Counted from the stretch's first letter, positions 34,928 to 44,015 are shown. The stretch: 64,000 nt of DNA from a bacterium D16-34 (GCA_003612515.1 RAZB01000002.1:186001-250000); one strand, 5' to 3'. Numbers and translations: made by a program. The notes: generated by a model from the letters alone, not told the origin.

Positions 34928-34971
34928 TGCATTGGTAACTAGGAATCTACTATTATGAAATGCATTGGTAA
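34928..34971 (+). promoter_or_regulatory. Paired 11-bp direct repeats upstream of the acyltransferase-3 gene
   Basis: TGCATTGGTAA occurs at 34928-34938 and again at 34961-34971, exactly 33 bp apart (about three helical turns), ending 25 bp before the gene. The spacing suggests an activator or repressor that binds two sites on the same DNA face. Confidence 0.5.
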
Positions 34972-34995
34972 ACTTACTTTAAAAGAGAGTTTTTC

Positions 34996-36021
34996 ATGAC
35001 GGATTCTGTTCCTGTTTCTCAACCAGCAACTTCCACACAAACGAGCGCCAGCACACAGCGCCTTGTGTGGATAGATATAGCAAAAGGCATTGCAATTCTG
35101 CTCGTAATCACTGGCCATACGGTTTCGGTAGGCTCTCCGTTAGTTCCCATGATCTTTATGTTTCACATGCCACTTTTCTTTATCATGGCAGGCTATACCT
35201 ATAAACTCAAACCACTCAAAACCGTAGCCCTAACTTCTGCAAAACGCCTGCTCATTCCTTATGTCATCATATTTGTACTCTGGCAGGGCTATACCCTGCT
35301 TCAACAAGCAAACGCCTTTACCCTCGATACGCTTGCAACACTTGCAATCAGATTTATCTTTGCCTCAGGATCTCCCAACGATGCTTTAGGTATTACCGAT
35401 GTTGGTATGGCATGGTTTTTAATGTGTTTGTTTGTCTCCCGCATCCTGCTCACGCTTATTCTTTCATACTGCGAAAAACACCACATTACACTTCCTCTCC
35501 AAGCAATCGCTTTTATCGTGCTTGCCGCCTTTGGCATTGTCATTGGCGAAAAGCTTCAGATATTTTTACCCTTCGATCTTGACTTGGTGTTGGTGACAGT
35601 AGGCTTTATGTGGTGTGGTTATGTTGCGCGAAAGACCGATTTCTTGGCGAAATTCGGCTTTCGCCTCCCTGTACTTTTTGCTGCGCTAGTACTCTATGTT
35701 GCTGCGTTTTCGTTTAGTTATCTTGAACTTGCCATGAGGCTTTATGGTGTTGTGCCACTTTGTATTGCAGGAGCACTTGCTGGCTCTCTTCTTGCGTGCT
35801 GGATTGCAACGCTTATTGAGCGCACGTCAAAACTCTTAACAAAATGCTTTGTTTTCTTAGGACAAAATAGCATGCTCATCTATTGCTTCCATTGCATGGA
35901 TTGGTTTATCCCCTGGAAAACACTTCCCGCATTAGAAGGCCTCCCCCTCAAGCAAGGCATTGCAACAGCACTGAGAACGCTCTATGCAATCTTGCTCACC
36001 TTGCTAGCCAAGCGCGTCTAA
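34996..36021 (+). CDS. Acyltransferase-3 family membrane protein
   Basis: A 341-residue inner-membrane protein with about ten hydrophobic segments. The family start W-I-D-I-A-K-G-I-A-I-L-L-V-I-T-G-H is present, and the H-M-P-L-F-F motif supplies the catalytic His. Acyltransferase-3 enzymes acylate exported sugars, peptidoglycan or lipids. No glycosyltransferase lies nearby, so the acceptor is unknown. The C-terminus ends inside the first of three similar 18-bp repeats. Confidence 0.85.
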   Translation: MTDSVPVSQPATSTQTSASTQRLVWIDIAKGIAILLVITGHTVSVGSPLVPMIFMFHMPLFFIMAGYTYKLKPLKTVALTSAKRLLIPYVIIFVLWQGYTLLQQANAFTLDTLATLAIRFIFASGSPNDALGITDVGMAWFLMCLFVSRILLTLILSYCEKHHITLPLQAIAFIVLAAFGIVIGEKLQIFLPFDLDLVLVTVGFMWCGYVARKTDFLAKFGFRLPVLFAALVLYVAAFSFSYLELAMRLYGVVPLCIAGALAGSLLACWIATLIERTSKLLTKCFVFLGQNSMLIYCFHCMDWFIPWKTLPALEGLPLKQGIATALRTLYAILLTLLAKRV

Positions 36022-36093
36022 GAGCATTATCTAAGCGGTCCAAGAACACTAACCAAGCGCGCCTCGGAACCTTAACCACGCGCGCCATAGAAC
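36008..36093. repeat. Three imperfect 18-bp repeats
   Basis: CCAAGCGCGTCTAAGAGC (36008-36025), CCAAGCGCGCCTCGGAAC (36053-36070) and CCACGCGCGCCATAGAAC (36076-36093) share CCAMGCGCGYC and end GARC. The first copy covers the stop of the acyltransferase gene. Confidence 0.5.
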
Positions 36094-36157
36094 ACTCCGC
36101 CACTCAAAAATAGCAAACTCACACCGCGATTTGCTTGGGCGTGATATAGTAAGCCTC

Positions 36158-36379
36158 ATGAAAAAGCTCAGCCACCCACCACAAAAAGCATCATCCTCGC
36201 CAGCAATCTATCTTCGCTGGCTTGCACTCTTGTGCGCTATCATGGCGCTTTTTTGTCTCGGAGTTTTCATCGTAGGCTACAAAGACCCGAGCTTTGGACG
36301 AGTTGCCACTTTTGTCTTGCTTTGCATAGCTTGCCCGGCACTCATGCTCATTGCAAAGCGCCTTGACTCCAAAGAGTAG
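36158..36379 (+). CDS. Small two-helix membrane protein
   Basis: A 73-residue protein starting M-K-K-L-S-H-P-P-Q at ATG 36158. Two hydrophobic segments (about 20-42 and 49-66) are joined by a short loop G-Y-K-D-P-S-F-G-R, with a charged C-terminus. I recognise no family. The gene is short, lacks a good ribosome binding site and converges on the permease gene. Probable but not certain. Confidence 0.55.
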   Translation: MKKLSHPPQKASSSPAIYLRWLALLCAIMALFCLGVFIVGYKDPSFGRVATFVLLCIACPALMLIAKRLDSKE

Positions 36380-36391
36380 CTTTGCGCGCAG

Positions 36392-37936
36392 CTAGAGCAA
36401 AAACGCCGCATTAAGCACGACATTTAAGACAAACAGCCCCACAACAATAAGAGCAAACAAGCCAATGCGGCGCACATCGCCTACCGCAAGACCCGTTTTC
36501 GAATCAATCGGGTTTTTGTCAGGTGCATCAACATGCAGCCCCCCGTAGATACGCTTAAACAGAATATAGGCAACAACACCTGACGCCAAAAAGCCCACTG
36601 TTGCCACAAAGTTCTCAAGCGGGTTAAGGCAAAGCGCAAATGTAGCAATAGCGCATGCCAGCACCGAGTAGACCATCACGCCATATTTGCCGCCACCGAT
36701 AACATAGCGATCCGATGGTCGTTCAGCAACGGGGTACATCTTTCGAAGGCGCATCACAATAAAACCCAAAAACATATAACGCGCCAAGATGAACACAATA
36801 TTCATCTCAATGATGGCCACAAAATCAAATTGCGAAAATATCAACGACGATATAGCAATTGTCAACACGCCAACATACGGACTTCGACCAGATTTATCCA
36901 CTTTGCGAATGAACTTCGGAAAGAGATTGTCTTCAGACAGAACCCAAAAACTGCGCGATCCAGAAGCGAGATAGGTGTTATAGATGGTGCACTGGCTCAT
37001 GATGGCAATAACCAAAAACAGCACAACACCAGTATGCCCAAGCACCATTGAAAAAATGGTGCCATATCCAAGCACGTCTGCCGTAAAGCCGCCATCAATT
37101 CCCCAGTTCACCCACGAACCCGCCGGATAAGCTGCCAGACAGGCAAGTGTTGGAAGGATATAGGACAAAGCAATCAGCGGAAGCGCGATACGAAAACCTT
37201 TCGCAACCGTACGCGACGAATCTTCGTATTCGCCCGACATAGCTGCAATGCATTCGTAGCCACAATACATCCAAATACCCAAACTAATGGATTCGGCAAT
37301 ACACTTCATAGGTGCGGCCGGCTCAGCAAAAACCGGATCAAAGGGGTTGGTCTGCCAGTTAGCAAAACCAAATACAACAGCCAAACCAAATACAATAATG
37401 ATAAGCACCGAGAAAAATGAACTAATGCGTTCAACTTCGACAAGCCCTACGAGATTAACCACAGTAAAGCTGCCGACAACCAAAAGTTTTACAACAAAAG
37501 CACCTGTATCATCAAGCGAGAGAAGCTGTGAGGTGTAGCCGCCCACCATCGCAATATAGGCACCACTTGAGATGTAGGTGTCCATAGAAGTCCACCAGCC
37601 CGCTTGAAAGCCCCAAAATTCGCCAAACGTCTCTTTCGCCCAGGCATAAATGCCACCCTCGCGCGGCAAGATTGCATTTGCTTCAGCCACCAGGCGGCTA
37701 ATAGGTCGAGCCCACACAAAAGGCAACACGATCAGCATAATAAGCGTCAGACCCGGTCCTGCCGTTGGAATGATCTCCTCAATACCAAAAGCACCCGCAG
37801 AGACAAGGCAAAAAAGCATAAAGGCAATGCCTAAAGACGAAATATTGCTTTTACGAAGATTGCCAATTGACCCCTCGGGCGGAGTTGGCGGGAAAAGATC
37901 GTGCTCGTCGGGAGGACGCGACTCTTGAGCTTGCAA
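36392..37936 (-). CDS. APC-family amino acid permease
   Basis: A 514-residue transporter with about 12-14 membrane segments. The first helix carries F-G-I-E-E-I-I-P-T-A-G-P-G, and the second E-A-N-A-I-L-P-R-E-G-G-I-Y-A-W, the classic APC substrate-loop signatures. It resembles glutamate/GABA or ethanolamine-type permeases; the exact amino acid is unknown. TTG at 37936 behind GGGGG is the start. The cytoplasmic N-terminus is acidic and Pro-rich. Confidence 0.88.
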   Translation of the reverse strand: MQAQESRPPDEHDLFPPTPPEGSIGNLRKSNISSLGIAFMLFCLVSAGAFGIEEIIPTAGPGLTLIMLIVLPFVWARPISRLVAEANAILPREGGIYAWAKETFGEFWGFQAGWWTSMDTYISSGAYIAMVGGYTSQLLSLDDTGAFVVKLLVVGSFTVVNLVGLVEVERISSFFSVLIIIVFGLAVVFGFANWQTNPFDPVFAEPAAPMKCIAESISLGIWMYCGYECIAAMSGEYEDSSRTVAKGFRIALPLIALSYILPTLACLAAYPAGSWVNWGIDGGFTADVLGYGTIFSMVLGHTGVVLFLVIAIMSQCTIYNTYLASGSRSFWVLSEDNLFPKFIRKVDKSGRSPYVGVLTIAISSLIFSQFDFVAIIEMNIVFILARYMFLGFIVMRLRKMYPVAERPSDRYVIGGGKYGVMVYSVLACAIATFALCLNPLENFVATVGFLASGVVAYILFKRIYGGLHVDAPDKNPIDSKTGLAVGDVRRIGLFALIVVGLFVLNVVLNAAFLL

Positions 37937-38182
37937 TCGCCGACCCCCTTCTACTCAAGGGCTGATAGATATAACTTGGCTTGGCACAGCTGACAAGCCT
38001 ACGCAACACATGTCACAGCAAAACATGGGTCACAAGATGCAGATTGTAGCGCAAATCACAAGATGGCGAAGTAAGATTTTTTGCAAGGCGTGTTTGATCG
38101 GCATAACGCTCACAATCAAGAAAACACAATCTGTTCGATTGACGCCTCCTCTTTTTGAGTGCATGATATAATCCTTCACATA

Positions 38183-38196
38183 CGAACATACGTTCT
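38183..38196 (+). promoter_or_regulatory. LexA (SOS) box of dinB
   Basis: CGAACATACGTTCT fits the Gram-positive SOS box GAAC-N4-GTTC. It lies 40 bp upstream of dinB, just after a TATAAT box (38167-38172), so LexA would block transcription until DNA damage. Confidence 0.85.
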
Positions 38197-38235
38197 TGCT
38201 TTTTCTGGTAACCACTACGCTTTTGAGGAGGGTTT

Positions 38236-39510
38236 ATGCGCGATCGTGTCATTATGCATATTGATATGAACGCTTTTTACGCATCGGTTGCGCAACACCT
38301 TAACCCATCACTAAGGGGGCGCCCCGTTGTTGTTTCCGGAGATCCTAAAAAGCGCAACGGCATTATCTTGGCGAAGTCACGCGAAGCAAAAGCGGCAGGC
38401 ATCACTACCGCTGAACCGCTGTGGCAAGCACAACAAAAATGCCCTGACCTCAGGGTTGTTATGCCCGATTATGCAACCTACAAACGCTACTCAAAGCTCG
38501 CGCGACTTATCTATTACGACTACACGAACCAAGTTGAGCCTTTCGGCTTAGACGAATCATGGATTGACGTGACAGGTTCATTGGCGCTTTTTGGCAATGA
38601 CCCCTATCTTGTCGCCCAGGAAATATCAGAACGCATCAAATCAGAGCTTGGGCTTACAGTCAGCATTGGCATGTCATGGAACAAAGTATTCGCCAAACTA
38701 GGAAGTGATACTGACCCAGGAGACGGCATCATCCAGATCACGCGTGGCAACTACCAACACAGCGCCTGGCCTCTTGACGCGGGAGATCTCATGTATGTCG
38801 GGCCATCAACGCGGCGCAAACTGCATAGCTCTGGATATGAAACGATCGGAGATATTGCTGGTGCGAGTGACTATTTTTTGCAAAAGCACTTTGGCAAAAT
38901 TGGATTTATGCTTCGTGAATTTGCGCAGGGCAAAGACAATAGCCCCGTGCGCATAATGGATCCTGCGAAAGCAGATGTTGATTACGACATTAAAGGCATC
39001 GGAAACGGGCTCACCGCTCCCCATGATCTATGCTCACCTTCCGAGGTCAAAGCATTGATATGGCTTTTAAGCGAGTCGGTAGCTCAGCGTTTGCGCGAAT
39101 CTTATCTGCGATGCAAAACAATATGCGTAGGGGTTCGAAGAGCGTCTGATTTAAGCGGATACTCTCGACAAACAACACTGCGCCAACCAACATGCCTTAC
39201 CGCTGATATTGCAAATGCTGCATTTGATTTGCTGCGAGCAAACCAACCCTTAGATGACGAACATGCCATTCGTGCTCTTCACGTGCGCACCACCAACTTG
39301 GTCAATATGGATCAGTTTGTCCAATACGATCTCTTTGGAGACACCGAAGCGCTCCTTAAGCGAGAAAAACTAGACTATTGCATTGATGCTTTACGCGATC
39401 GATTTGGCAATGGATGCATCAGGCGCGTTGTTGAAATGACCGACAAAACCATGGCTGATCTTGATATCAAGCGCGACAACACCGTGCATCCCATAGGCTA
39501 TTTGCGATAG
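38236..39510 (+). CDS. dinB: DNA polymerase IV (Y family), SOS-induced
   Basis: A 424-residue translesion polymerase. The catalytic carboxylates are in H-I-D-M-N-A-F-Y-A-S (residues 8-17) and D-E-S-W-I-D-V near residue 100; in most DinB proteins the latter is S-I-D-E-A, so the D-E-S-W-I variant belongs to the UvrX/ImpB-type subgroup. The finger, palm, thumb and little-finger regions are all present. Length fits. The LexA box directly upstream confirms SOS control. The next gene starts 9 bp after the stop and was probably made from the same mRNA. Confidence 0.93.
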   Translation: MRDRVIMHIDMNAFYASVAQHLNPSLRGRPVVVSGDPKKRNGIILAKSREAKAAGITTAEPLWQAQQKCPDLRVVMPDYATYKRYSKLARLIYYDYTNQVEPFGLDESWIDVTGSLALFGNDPYLVAQEISERIKSELGLTVSIGMSWNKVFAKLGSDTDPGDGIIQITRGNYQHSAWPLDAGDLMYVGPSTRRKLHSSGYETIGDIAGASDYFLQKHFGKIGFMLREFAQGKDNSPVRIMDPAKADVDYDIKGIGNGLTAPHDLCSPSEVKALIWLLSESVAQRLRESYLRCKTICVGVRRASDLSGYSRQTTLRQPTCLTADIANAAFDLLRANQPLDDEHAIRALHVRTTNLVNMDQFVQYDLFGDTEALLKREKLDYCIDALRDRFGNGCIRRVVEMTDKTMADLDIKRDNTVHPIGYLR

Positions 39511-39519
39511 GCGGTGAAC

Positions 39520-39777
39520 ATGAAAGGCATTAGCGAACGAATAAAACGATACGTTTCTGTCACCGCTCGCATGGACGAAGACGGTCGCGTGCGTCCGCTA
39601 TCTATCCAGTGGTATGACGGCACCACCTATCCAGTTGATGAGGTAATTAGCATACGACGTGCTGCTTCACGACGAGTTGGCGGTGATGGACTTTGCTATA
39701 CCATTCGTATCGGGGAAAGAACCACCTATTTATACTTTGAAGACCCTAAGTGGTTTGTTGAGGAGGTTGTTGCCTAA
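39520..39777 (+). CDS. Small protein encoded with DNA polymerase IV
   Basis: An 85-residue protein starting M-K-G-I-S-E-R at ATG 39520 behind AGGCGG. It is rich in charged beta-strands: S-I-Q-W-Y-D-G-T-T-Y-P-V-D-E-V, C-Y-T-I-R-I-G-E-R-T-T-Y-L-Y-F-E. Small proteins of this type follow dinB-like genes in many Firmicutes and Actinomycetota and probably share SOS induction. The function is unknown; binding to the polymerase or DNA is a guess from position. Confidence 0.75.
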   Translation: MKGISERIKRYVSVTARMDEDGRVRPLSIQWYDGTTYPVDEVISIRRAASRRVGGDGLCYTIRIGERTTYLYFEDPKWFVEEVVA

Positions 39778-39849
39778 AGGAGGTTGTTACCTAAAGTCGT
39801 TACCCAAAGATACCAAAACCATCGTCGAAGTCACGAATGAAAGCATCCC

Positions 39850-40980
39850 CTAACTCTCAGGAGCGCTTTCAGAAGAATCAAACGTGTGATTGCGCTGCTC
39901 TGCCAAAAGCAAATCAACCATACGTCCATAGCTTTGCACGCCGTCGGTTTGCTTATTAGCTTTTAAGTAGGCATCGTTCATGCGTGTTGATATGCGTGCT
40001 ATCTCGCCTTCATGCTCAGACAAATATTGAGCGCGGCGTACCCTGTCTGTTTTAACATCATCAGACAAGCTTGCGTTAATCTCTGCTGCGACATCTGGAT
40101 TGACCCTATTAAGAGCAGAAAGCGAATAATCATAGGCAAGCGAATAGCCACTATACCGCACAAGTGCATCTTGATCAGTATGAACGCATGCTGCATACGC
40201 AATATAATTAGCTTCATCCTCGCGCATAAACCCGCACTGGTGCGCTAATTCGTGAGCCATGGTCGCTGGCATAGTAAACAACATACTTTGGGTATTGATA
40301 TTCGACTCTTCTGTAAAAGGAAAATAGATACCCGCGATATTGGCATCAGAGAGAAACTCGCTGGCAAATACCGGTTTTGGTGTTGAATAGAGTGGCCGTT
40401 CTAATACCGGGTATGTCTGAGCAAGTGCAGAAATAGCACCTACTGAAGCATGTGCATAGCGTTCGAAATCACCTGAATTGAGAGCACATACATCAACTTC
40501 TTCGCCAATTTCTGCACGCGTTTGATTCATATTGTCTGCGAGCGACCAACACAAGCTTTCAAGTTCGTCTTCGCTTGATTGCTCAAGTTCAATTCCTGCA
40601 GACTCGGCAAAGGTATAGCGGTAATAATTCAGCCCACCTGTGATTACGAAACAAAAATAGACAACACTGGCAAGAACTAGCACACCAACAAAAGCCTTGT
40701 ACACCTGAAACCCACGCTCATCCTTTTTGCGAATTAGCTGGACAATCCAGTAGGCGATATAGGCTAGGCAAAATACCAAAAACAAAAGAACGACCCATTC
40801 GGCAACAGAAAAACTCACCAATGAAGGCAAAAACCCAACCACGGTTGATAGCGTAGGAAATATCGAGCGGCTGTATACAAATTCCGTCAATGATGGATTT
40901 GATGAAAAAAGCGCAACCAGCACAAGCGCAAGTACGCCAAAAAGCACAAACCACCAGCGCTTTAAGAGGTATTTTTTCAT
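39850..40980 (-). CDS. DUF3810 membrane zinc-protease-like protein
   Basis: A 376-residue protein with three hydrophobic segments in the first 125 residues and an extracytoplasmic domain behind. The domain carries H-E-L-A-H (zinc-binding HExxH) followed by E-D-E-A-N, the third ligand, with the family surround F-T-M-P-A-T-M-A. This is the DUF3810 pattern; a peptidase role is likely but unproven. ATG 40980 is used because AGGAAG sits nine bases upstream; a GTG at 40986 is too close to it. Confidence 0.85.
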   Translation of the reverse strand: MKKYLLKRWWFVLFGVLALVLVALFSSNPSLTEFVYSRSIFPTLSTVVGFLPSLVSFSVAEWVVLLFLVFCLAYIAYWIVQLIRKKDERGFQVYKAFVGVLVLASVVYFCFVITGGLNYYRYTFAESAGIELEQSSEDELESLCWSLADNMNQTRAEIGEEVDVCALNSGDFERYAHASVGAISALAQTYPVLERPLYSTPKPVFASEFLSDANIAGIYFPFTEESNINTQSMLFTMPATMAHELAHQCGFMREDEANYIAYAACVHTDQDALVRYSGYSLAYDYSLSALNRVNPDVAAEINASLSDDVKTDRVRRAQYLSEHEGEIARISTRMNDAYLKANKQTDGVQSYGRMVDLLLAEQRNHTFDSSESAPES

Positions 40981-41014
40981 GCGCACACGCTTCCTGGTAA
41001 CCGTTTAAATAAGA

Positions 41015-41130
41015 TTAACGTTGACTCTTGCGCAAGTATAAAACAACCCCTATGCTTTTTCGAAGCATGTATGCGAAGTGAAACCTCTCGATAGCATTTC
41101 ATATACATATACTCACTTCGCGCTTTTGGG
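41015..41130 (+). promoter_or_regulatory. Promoter and hairpin leader of the MFS gene
   Basis: TTAACG (41015-41020) and TATAAA (41037-41042) form a promoter with a 16-bp spacer. The leader then has a small hairpin ATGCTT/AAGCAT (41052-41068), and a longer stem GCGAAGTGA (41073-41081) with TCACTTCGC (41113-41121), followed by GCTTTT. No plus-strand gene ends here, so the second stem looks like a conditional terminator for the transporter at 41180. Confidence 0.5.
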
Positions 41131-41179
41131 ATTATCTGCCACATAAAAGCTGCAATGTTTGAGAAATGGGTGCCCAGTA

Positions 41180-42493
41180 ATGATCAGTAACCTGACCACA
41201 CAATCAAAAACACTCACAAACGAACAGTTCACAAAAAAGCGCAACGTAATTCTTGTTGCATCGTGTGTTGCTAACCTCTGCGTCGGATCAATTTATTCAT
41301 GGAGTGTGTTTTCCACCCCTATGGCACAGCACTTTGCTTTGACGCAAAACATTGCCACGCCTGATTTATCTTTTGTTTTTACTATCACCACCATCATGAG
41401 TACGCTCATGATGATTTTCGGCGGCATCATAAATGACAAGCTCGGACCTAAACAGGTGGTATTAGTAGGAAGCGTTTTATTTGGCGGAGGCATGTTTGCA
41501 AGCGGATTTGCAACAAGCCCTCTTATGTTGATGTTTACCTATGGAGTATGTTTGGGTCTTGGCGAAGGCCTAGTATATGGCTCGCTACTCTCAAATGCTG
41601 TCAAAAGCTATCCTGACAAACCTGGTACAGCAGGTGGCATAATTACAACGTTTTATGGTCTCAGTTCAGTCTTTATGCCAGTTATTGCCAACGTGCTCAT
41701 AGAAGCGGTTTCTATAACTTTTGCTTTTCAATCGCTCGGCATTGTGATGTTTCTTTTGATTGCTTTTGTCTCAACGCGTGTTCAAGCTCCTCCCTCAAAT
41801 TACTTTCCTGAGAGTAATTCAAAGGGTCACTCTCGCAAGTCAAAAAATAGAGAGGTTTCAGATATAGGCACGACTATGCAAACCGTGTCTGCTCTTGATT
41901 ATCAAAATAATCTTACGTGGAAAGAAATGATCCGCACGCCACAGTTTTATCTTATGTTTATCATGTTGCTTTGTTCAGCGTTTTCGGGATTGATGATCAT
42001 TTCGCAAGCTAGCCCCATCGCACAAGGACTAGTTGGTTTTTCGGTATCCCAAGCAGCGTTTGCCGTATCAGTTCTTGCGCTTTTTAATACCTTAGGTCGC
42101 TTGGTGTCGGGCTTTGTATGTGATCGGCTCGGCGTTATAGCGACATTGCGCATTATTTTCAGCGGAATGCTTATTGGTCTTTTAGGATTGATTTTTGTCT
42201 CGCCCGGCAATTCTCTTGTCTTTTATGCTGGTCTTTGCCTCATTGGGTTTGGCTATGGCTCAACCATGTCAGTTTATCCAGCATTTTGTGCTGAACAATT
42301 CGGGCGCGCTCATAATTCAGTAAACTATGGAGTCCTCTTTGTTGCATTTTCTGTTGCGGGCATCCTCGGCCCTCAAATCATGAGTGGAATCTTCGCTACG
42401 TTTTCCATCTATCAGCCAGCATTTATTATTGCTGCTATCTTGGTGATTATCAGTTTGGCAATCACTATCATCTTTCAGCGCAAATACGCTTAA
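41180..42493 (+). CDS. MFS transporter, OFA (oxalate/formate antiporter) family
   Basis: A 437-residue transporter with twelve membrane segments and a cytoplasmic loop near the middle (Ser/Lys-rich, about 205-240). Family signatures: C-V-G-S-I-Y-S-W-S-V-F, G-G-I-I-N-D-K-L-G-P-K in loop 2-3, and G-R-L-V-S-G-F-V-C-D-R-L-G in the second half. OFA proteins exchange organic acids; the substrate is unknown. I use ATG 41180 although no strong ribosome binding site is visible; TTG 41159 is an alternative. A terminator follows. Confidence 0.88.
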   Translation: MISNLTTQSKTLTNEQFTKKRNVILVASCVANLCVGSIYSWSVFSTPMAQHFALTQNIATPDLSFVFTITTIMSTLMMIFGGIINDKLGPKQVVLVGSVLFGGGMFASGFATSPLMLMFTYGVCLGLGEGLVYGSLLSNAVKSYPDKPGTAGGIITTFYGLSSVFMPVIANVLIEAVSITFAFQSLGIVMFLLIAFVSTRVQAPPSNYFPESNSKGHSRKSKNREVSDIGTTMQTVSALDYQNNLTWKEMIRTPQFYLMFIMLLCSAFSGLMIISQASPIAQGLVGFSVSQAAFAVSVLALFNTLGRLVSGFVCDRLGVIATLRIIFSGMLIGLLGLIFVSPGNSLVFYAGLCLIGFGYGSTMSVYPAFCAEQFGRAHNSVNYGVLFVAFSVAGILGPQIMSGIFATFSIYQPAFIIAAILVIISLAITIIFQRKYA

Positions 42494-42522
42494 AAAATGC
42501 GCCCACCAGGTGAGCGCATTTT
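42494..42522. terminator. Bidirectional terminator between MFS and RidA genes
   Basis: AAAATGCGC and GCGCATTTT pair around an inner CACC/GGTG stem, directly behind the MFS stop and between two convergent genes. Its A/T ends give a U-tail in both directions. Confidence 0.85.
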
Positions 42523-42591
42523 AAAACCAAGATAAGTTTGATGAAACTACTTGTTCGTGCCGATATCTTTCAAACTTAAAGCTACAAAGGC

Positions 42592-43860
42592 TTAGACCAG
42601 CGGAGGCGTGCCCTCAGCATTGCCAAAAATAGCCTCGATCTGCACGAGGGCATCTTTGGGGTTAGCACCCGTTGCTACAACACGACGAGCAGGTGTTCCC
42701 TCGGGGAAGAACTCTTTGTAAGCTTCATTGAGTTCGTCAAGATCAGCAATATCTTTCAGATATACATTAACCTTAACGGCGTCTTCCATAACATGGTCAA
42801 CGCTTTCAATAATAGCCTTGATGTTCTTCAAGCATTGCGTAGCCTGCTCACGCACGCCACCAGCAACAATGCTTCCCGTAGCAGGATCGATAGGCAACTG
42901 AGCGCCTACGTTGTTGTAGTGAGAAAATGCTACCGTCTGTGTTGCAAGAGGGCATTTCGGAGCAGCATCGGTGTTGTTTGCCTCAATGATCAAACCATGA
43001 CGATCCTCTACAGCCTGAGGAGGCGTACCATCACCATGAGATACCACTGCTTCAATTTGAACATTTGCATGCATAGGCAGATCGTCTACCTTAGCAATCG
43101 TGCGTGCAGGAACATAGCCAACAGCACGTGCGATACCTGAATCCGGGAAAAAACGCTTATACGTTTCATTTACCGCATCAAGATCAGCCAAATCCTTCAA
43201 GAAGATGGTCACCTTTACGATGTCATCAAAAGGAACATCCATAGCACTCAATACTGCTTTGATGTTCTTGAGGCACTGTGCAGCCTGATCTGCCGTATCA
43301 CCAGGAACGATCTGATTAGAAACCGGATCGATTGGCAATTGTGCCGTGATGTTGTTGTAGTGAGAAAATGCTACTGACTGCGAAGAAAGCGCACTGTAAG
43401 GAGCATTGTGCGTGTTGTTTACATACTTCAGCAAGTCACCTGCTTGAGGAGCATTGGGAATAGTGCCTTCACCATTGGTGATCAATGCTTCCACCATCAC
43501 ACGAGCGTCGCGCGGAAGACCAGCAACAGCTACATTGGTACGAGTGGGAACATGATTGGTGAAGAAGGTTACAAACGAGTCGTCAACCTCAGCAAGGTCC
43601 ATGATGTCGCGAACAAAAACCGTAACACGAACCACATCGTTGAGTGAATGGTCAATGCTTTCCACAATTGCCTTAATGTTGGCGAAACACTGATCAGCTT
43701 GCTCACGCACACCACCAGCTACAATTTCGCCCGTTTTCGGGTCAACGGGAAGTTGGGCGGACAGGTTGTTGTAGTGAGAAAAAGCTACTGTTTGCGAATA
43801 CAGAGAGCTGATAGGTGCGTTCTCGGTATTTCGCGCGAGCACTACGTTGTCACCGCTCAT
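42592..43860 (-). CDS. Protein of three fused RidA domains
   Basis: A 422-residue protein made of three consecutive RidA-like domains (about residues 1-130, 140-275 and 285-421), joined by short linkers. Each holds the family elements S-Q-T/S-V-A-F-S-H-Y-N-N, A-Q-L-P-I/V-D-P and V-x-V-F/Y-L-K-D. RidA hydrolyses reactive imines made by PLP enzymes through an Arg near the end. The matching segments are P-T-R-T-N-V-A-V, P-A-R-T-I-A-K-V and P-A-R-R-V-V-A-T, so all three keep an Arg. RidA is normally a single ~130-residue trimer; here one chain could supply all three subunits. ATG 43860 follows AGAAAGG. A 24-bp dyad lies in its promoter. Confidence 0.9.
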   Translation of the reverse strand: MSGDNVVLARNTENAPISSLYSQTVAFSHYNNLSAQLPVDPKTGEIVAGGVREQADQCFANIKAIVESIDHSLNDVVRVTVFVRDIMDLAEVDDSFVTFFTNHVPTRTNVAVAGLPRDARVMVEALITNGEGTIPNAPQAGDLLKYVNNTHNAPYSALSSQSVAFSHYNNITAQLPIDPVSNQIVPGDTADQAAQCLKNIKAVLSAMDVPFDDIVKVTIFLKDLADLDAVNETYKRFFPDSGIARAVGYVPARTIAKVDDLPMHANVQIEAVVSHGDGTPPQAVEDRHGLIIEANNTDAAPKCPLATQTVAFSHYNNVGAQLPIDPATGSIVAGGVREQATQCLKNIKAIIESVDHVMEDAVKVNVYLKDIADLDELNEAYKEFFPEGTPARRVVATGANPKDALVQIEAIFGNAEGTPPLV

Positions 43861-43991
43861 ATAACTACCTTTCTGTTCGATGTTATGACGCTTTCGCGCC
43901 ATGCAGATCTTTTAGATCCATGCCTTCCCTCCTAAGCGAACACTTGGCACGGTTTTTGATAAAACCCTCGCTTGGAAGGACTTAAGTATAG

Positions 43992-44015
43992 CTTTTTGTG
44001 CAAGTGCACAAAAAG
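43992..44015 (-). promoter_or_regulatory. 24-bp dyad over the triple-RidA promoter
   Basis: CTTTTTGTGCA and TGCACAAAAAG are perfect inverse copies separated by AG. On the minus strand the dyad covers the -35 region and spacer just before TATACT, about 130 bp from the RidA start. It looks like an operator for a dimeric regulator that is not identified here. Confidence 0.65.
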
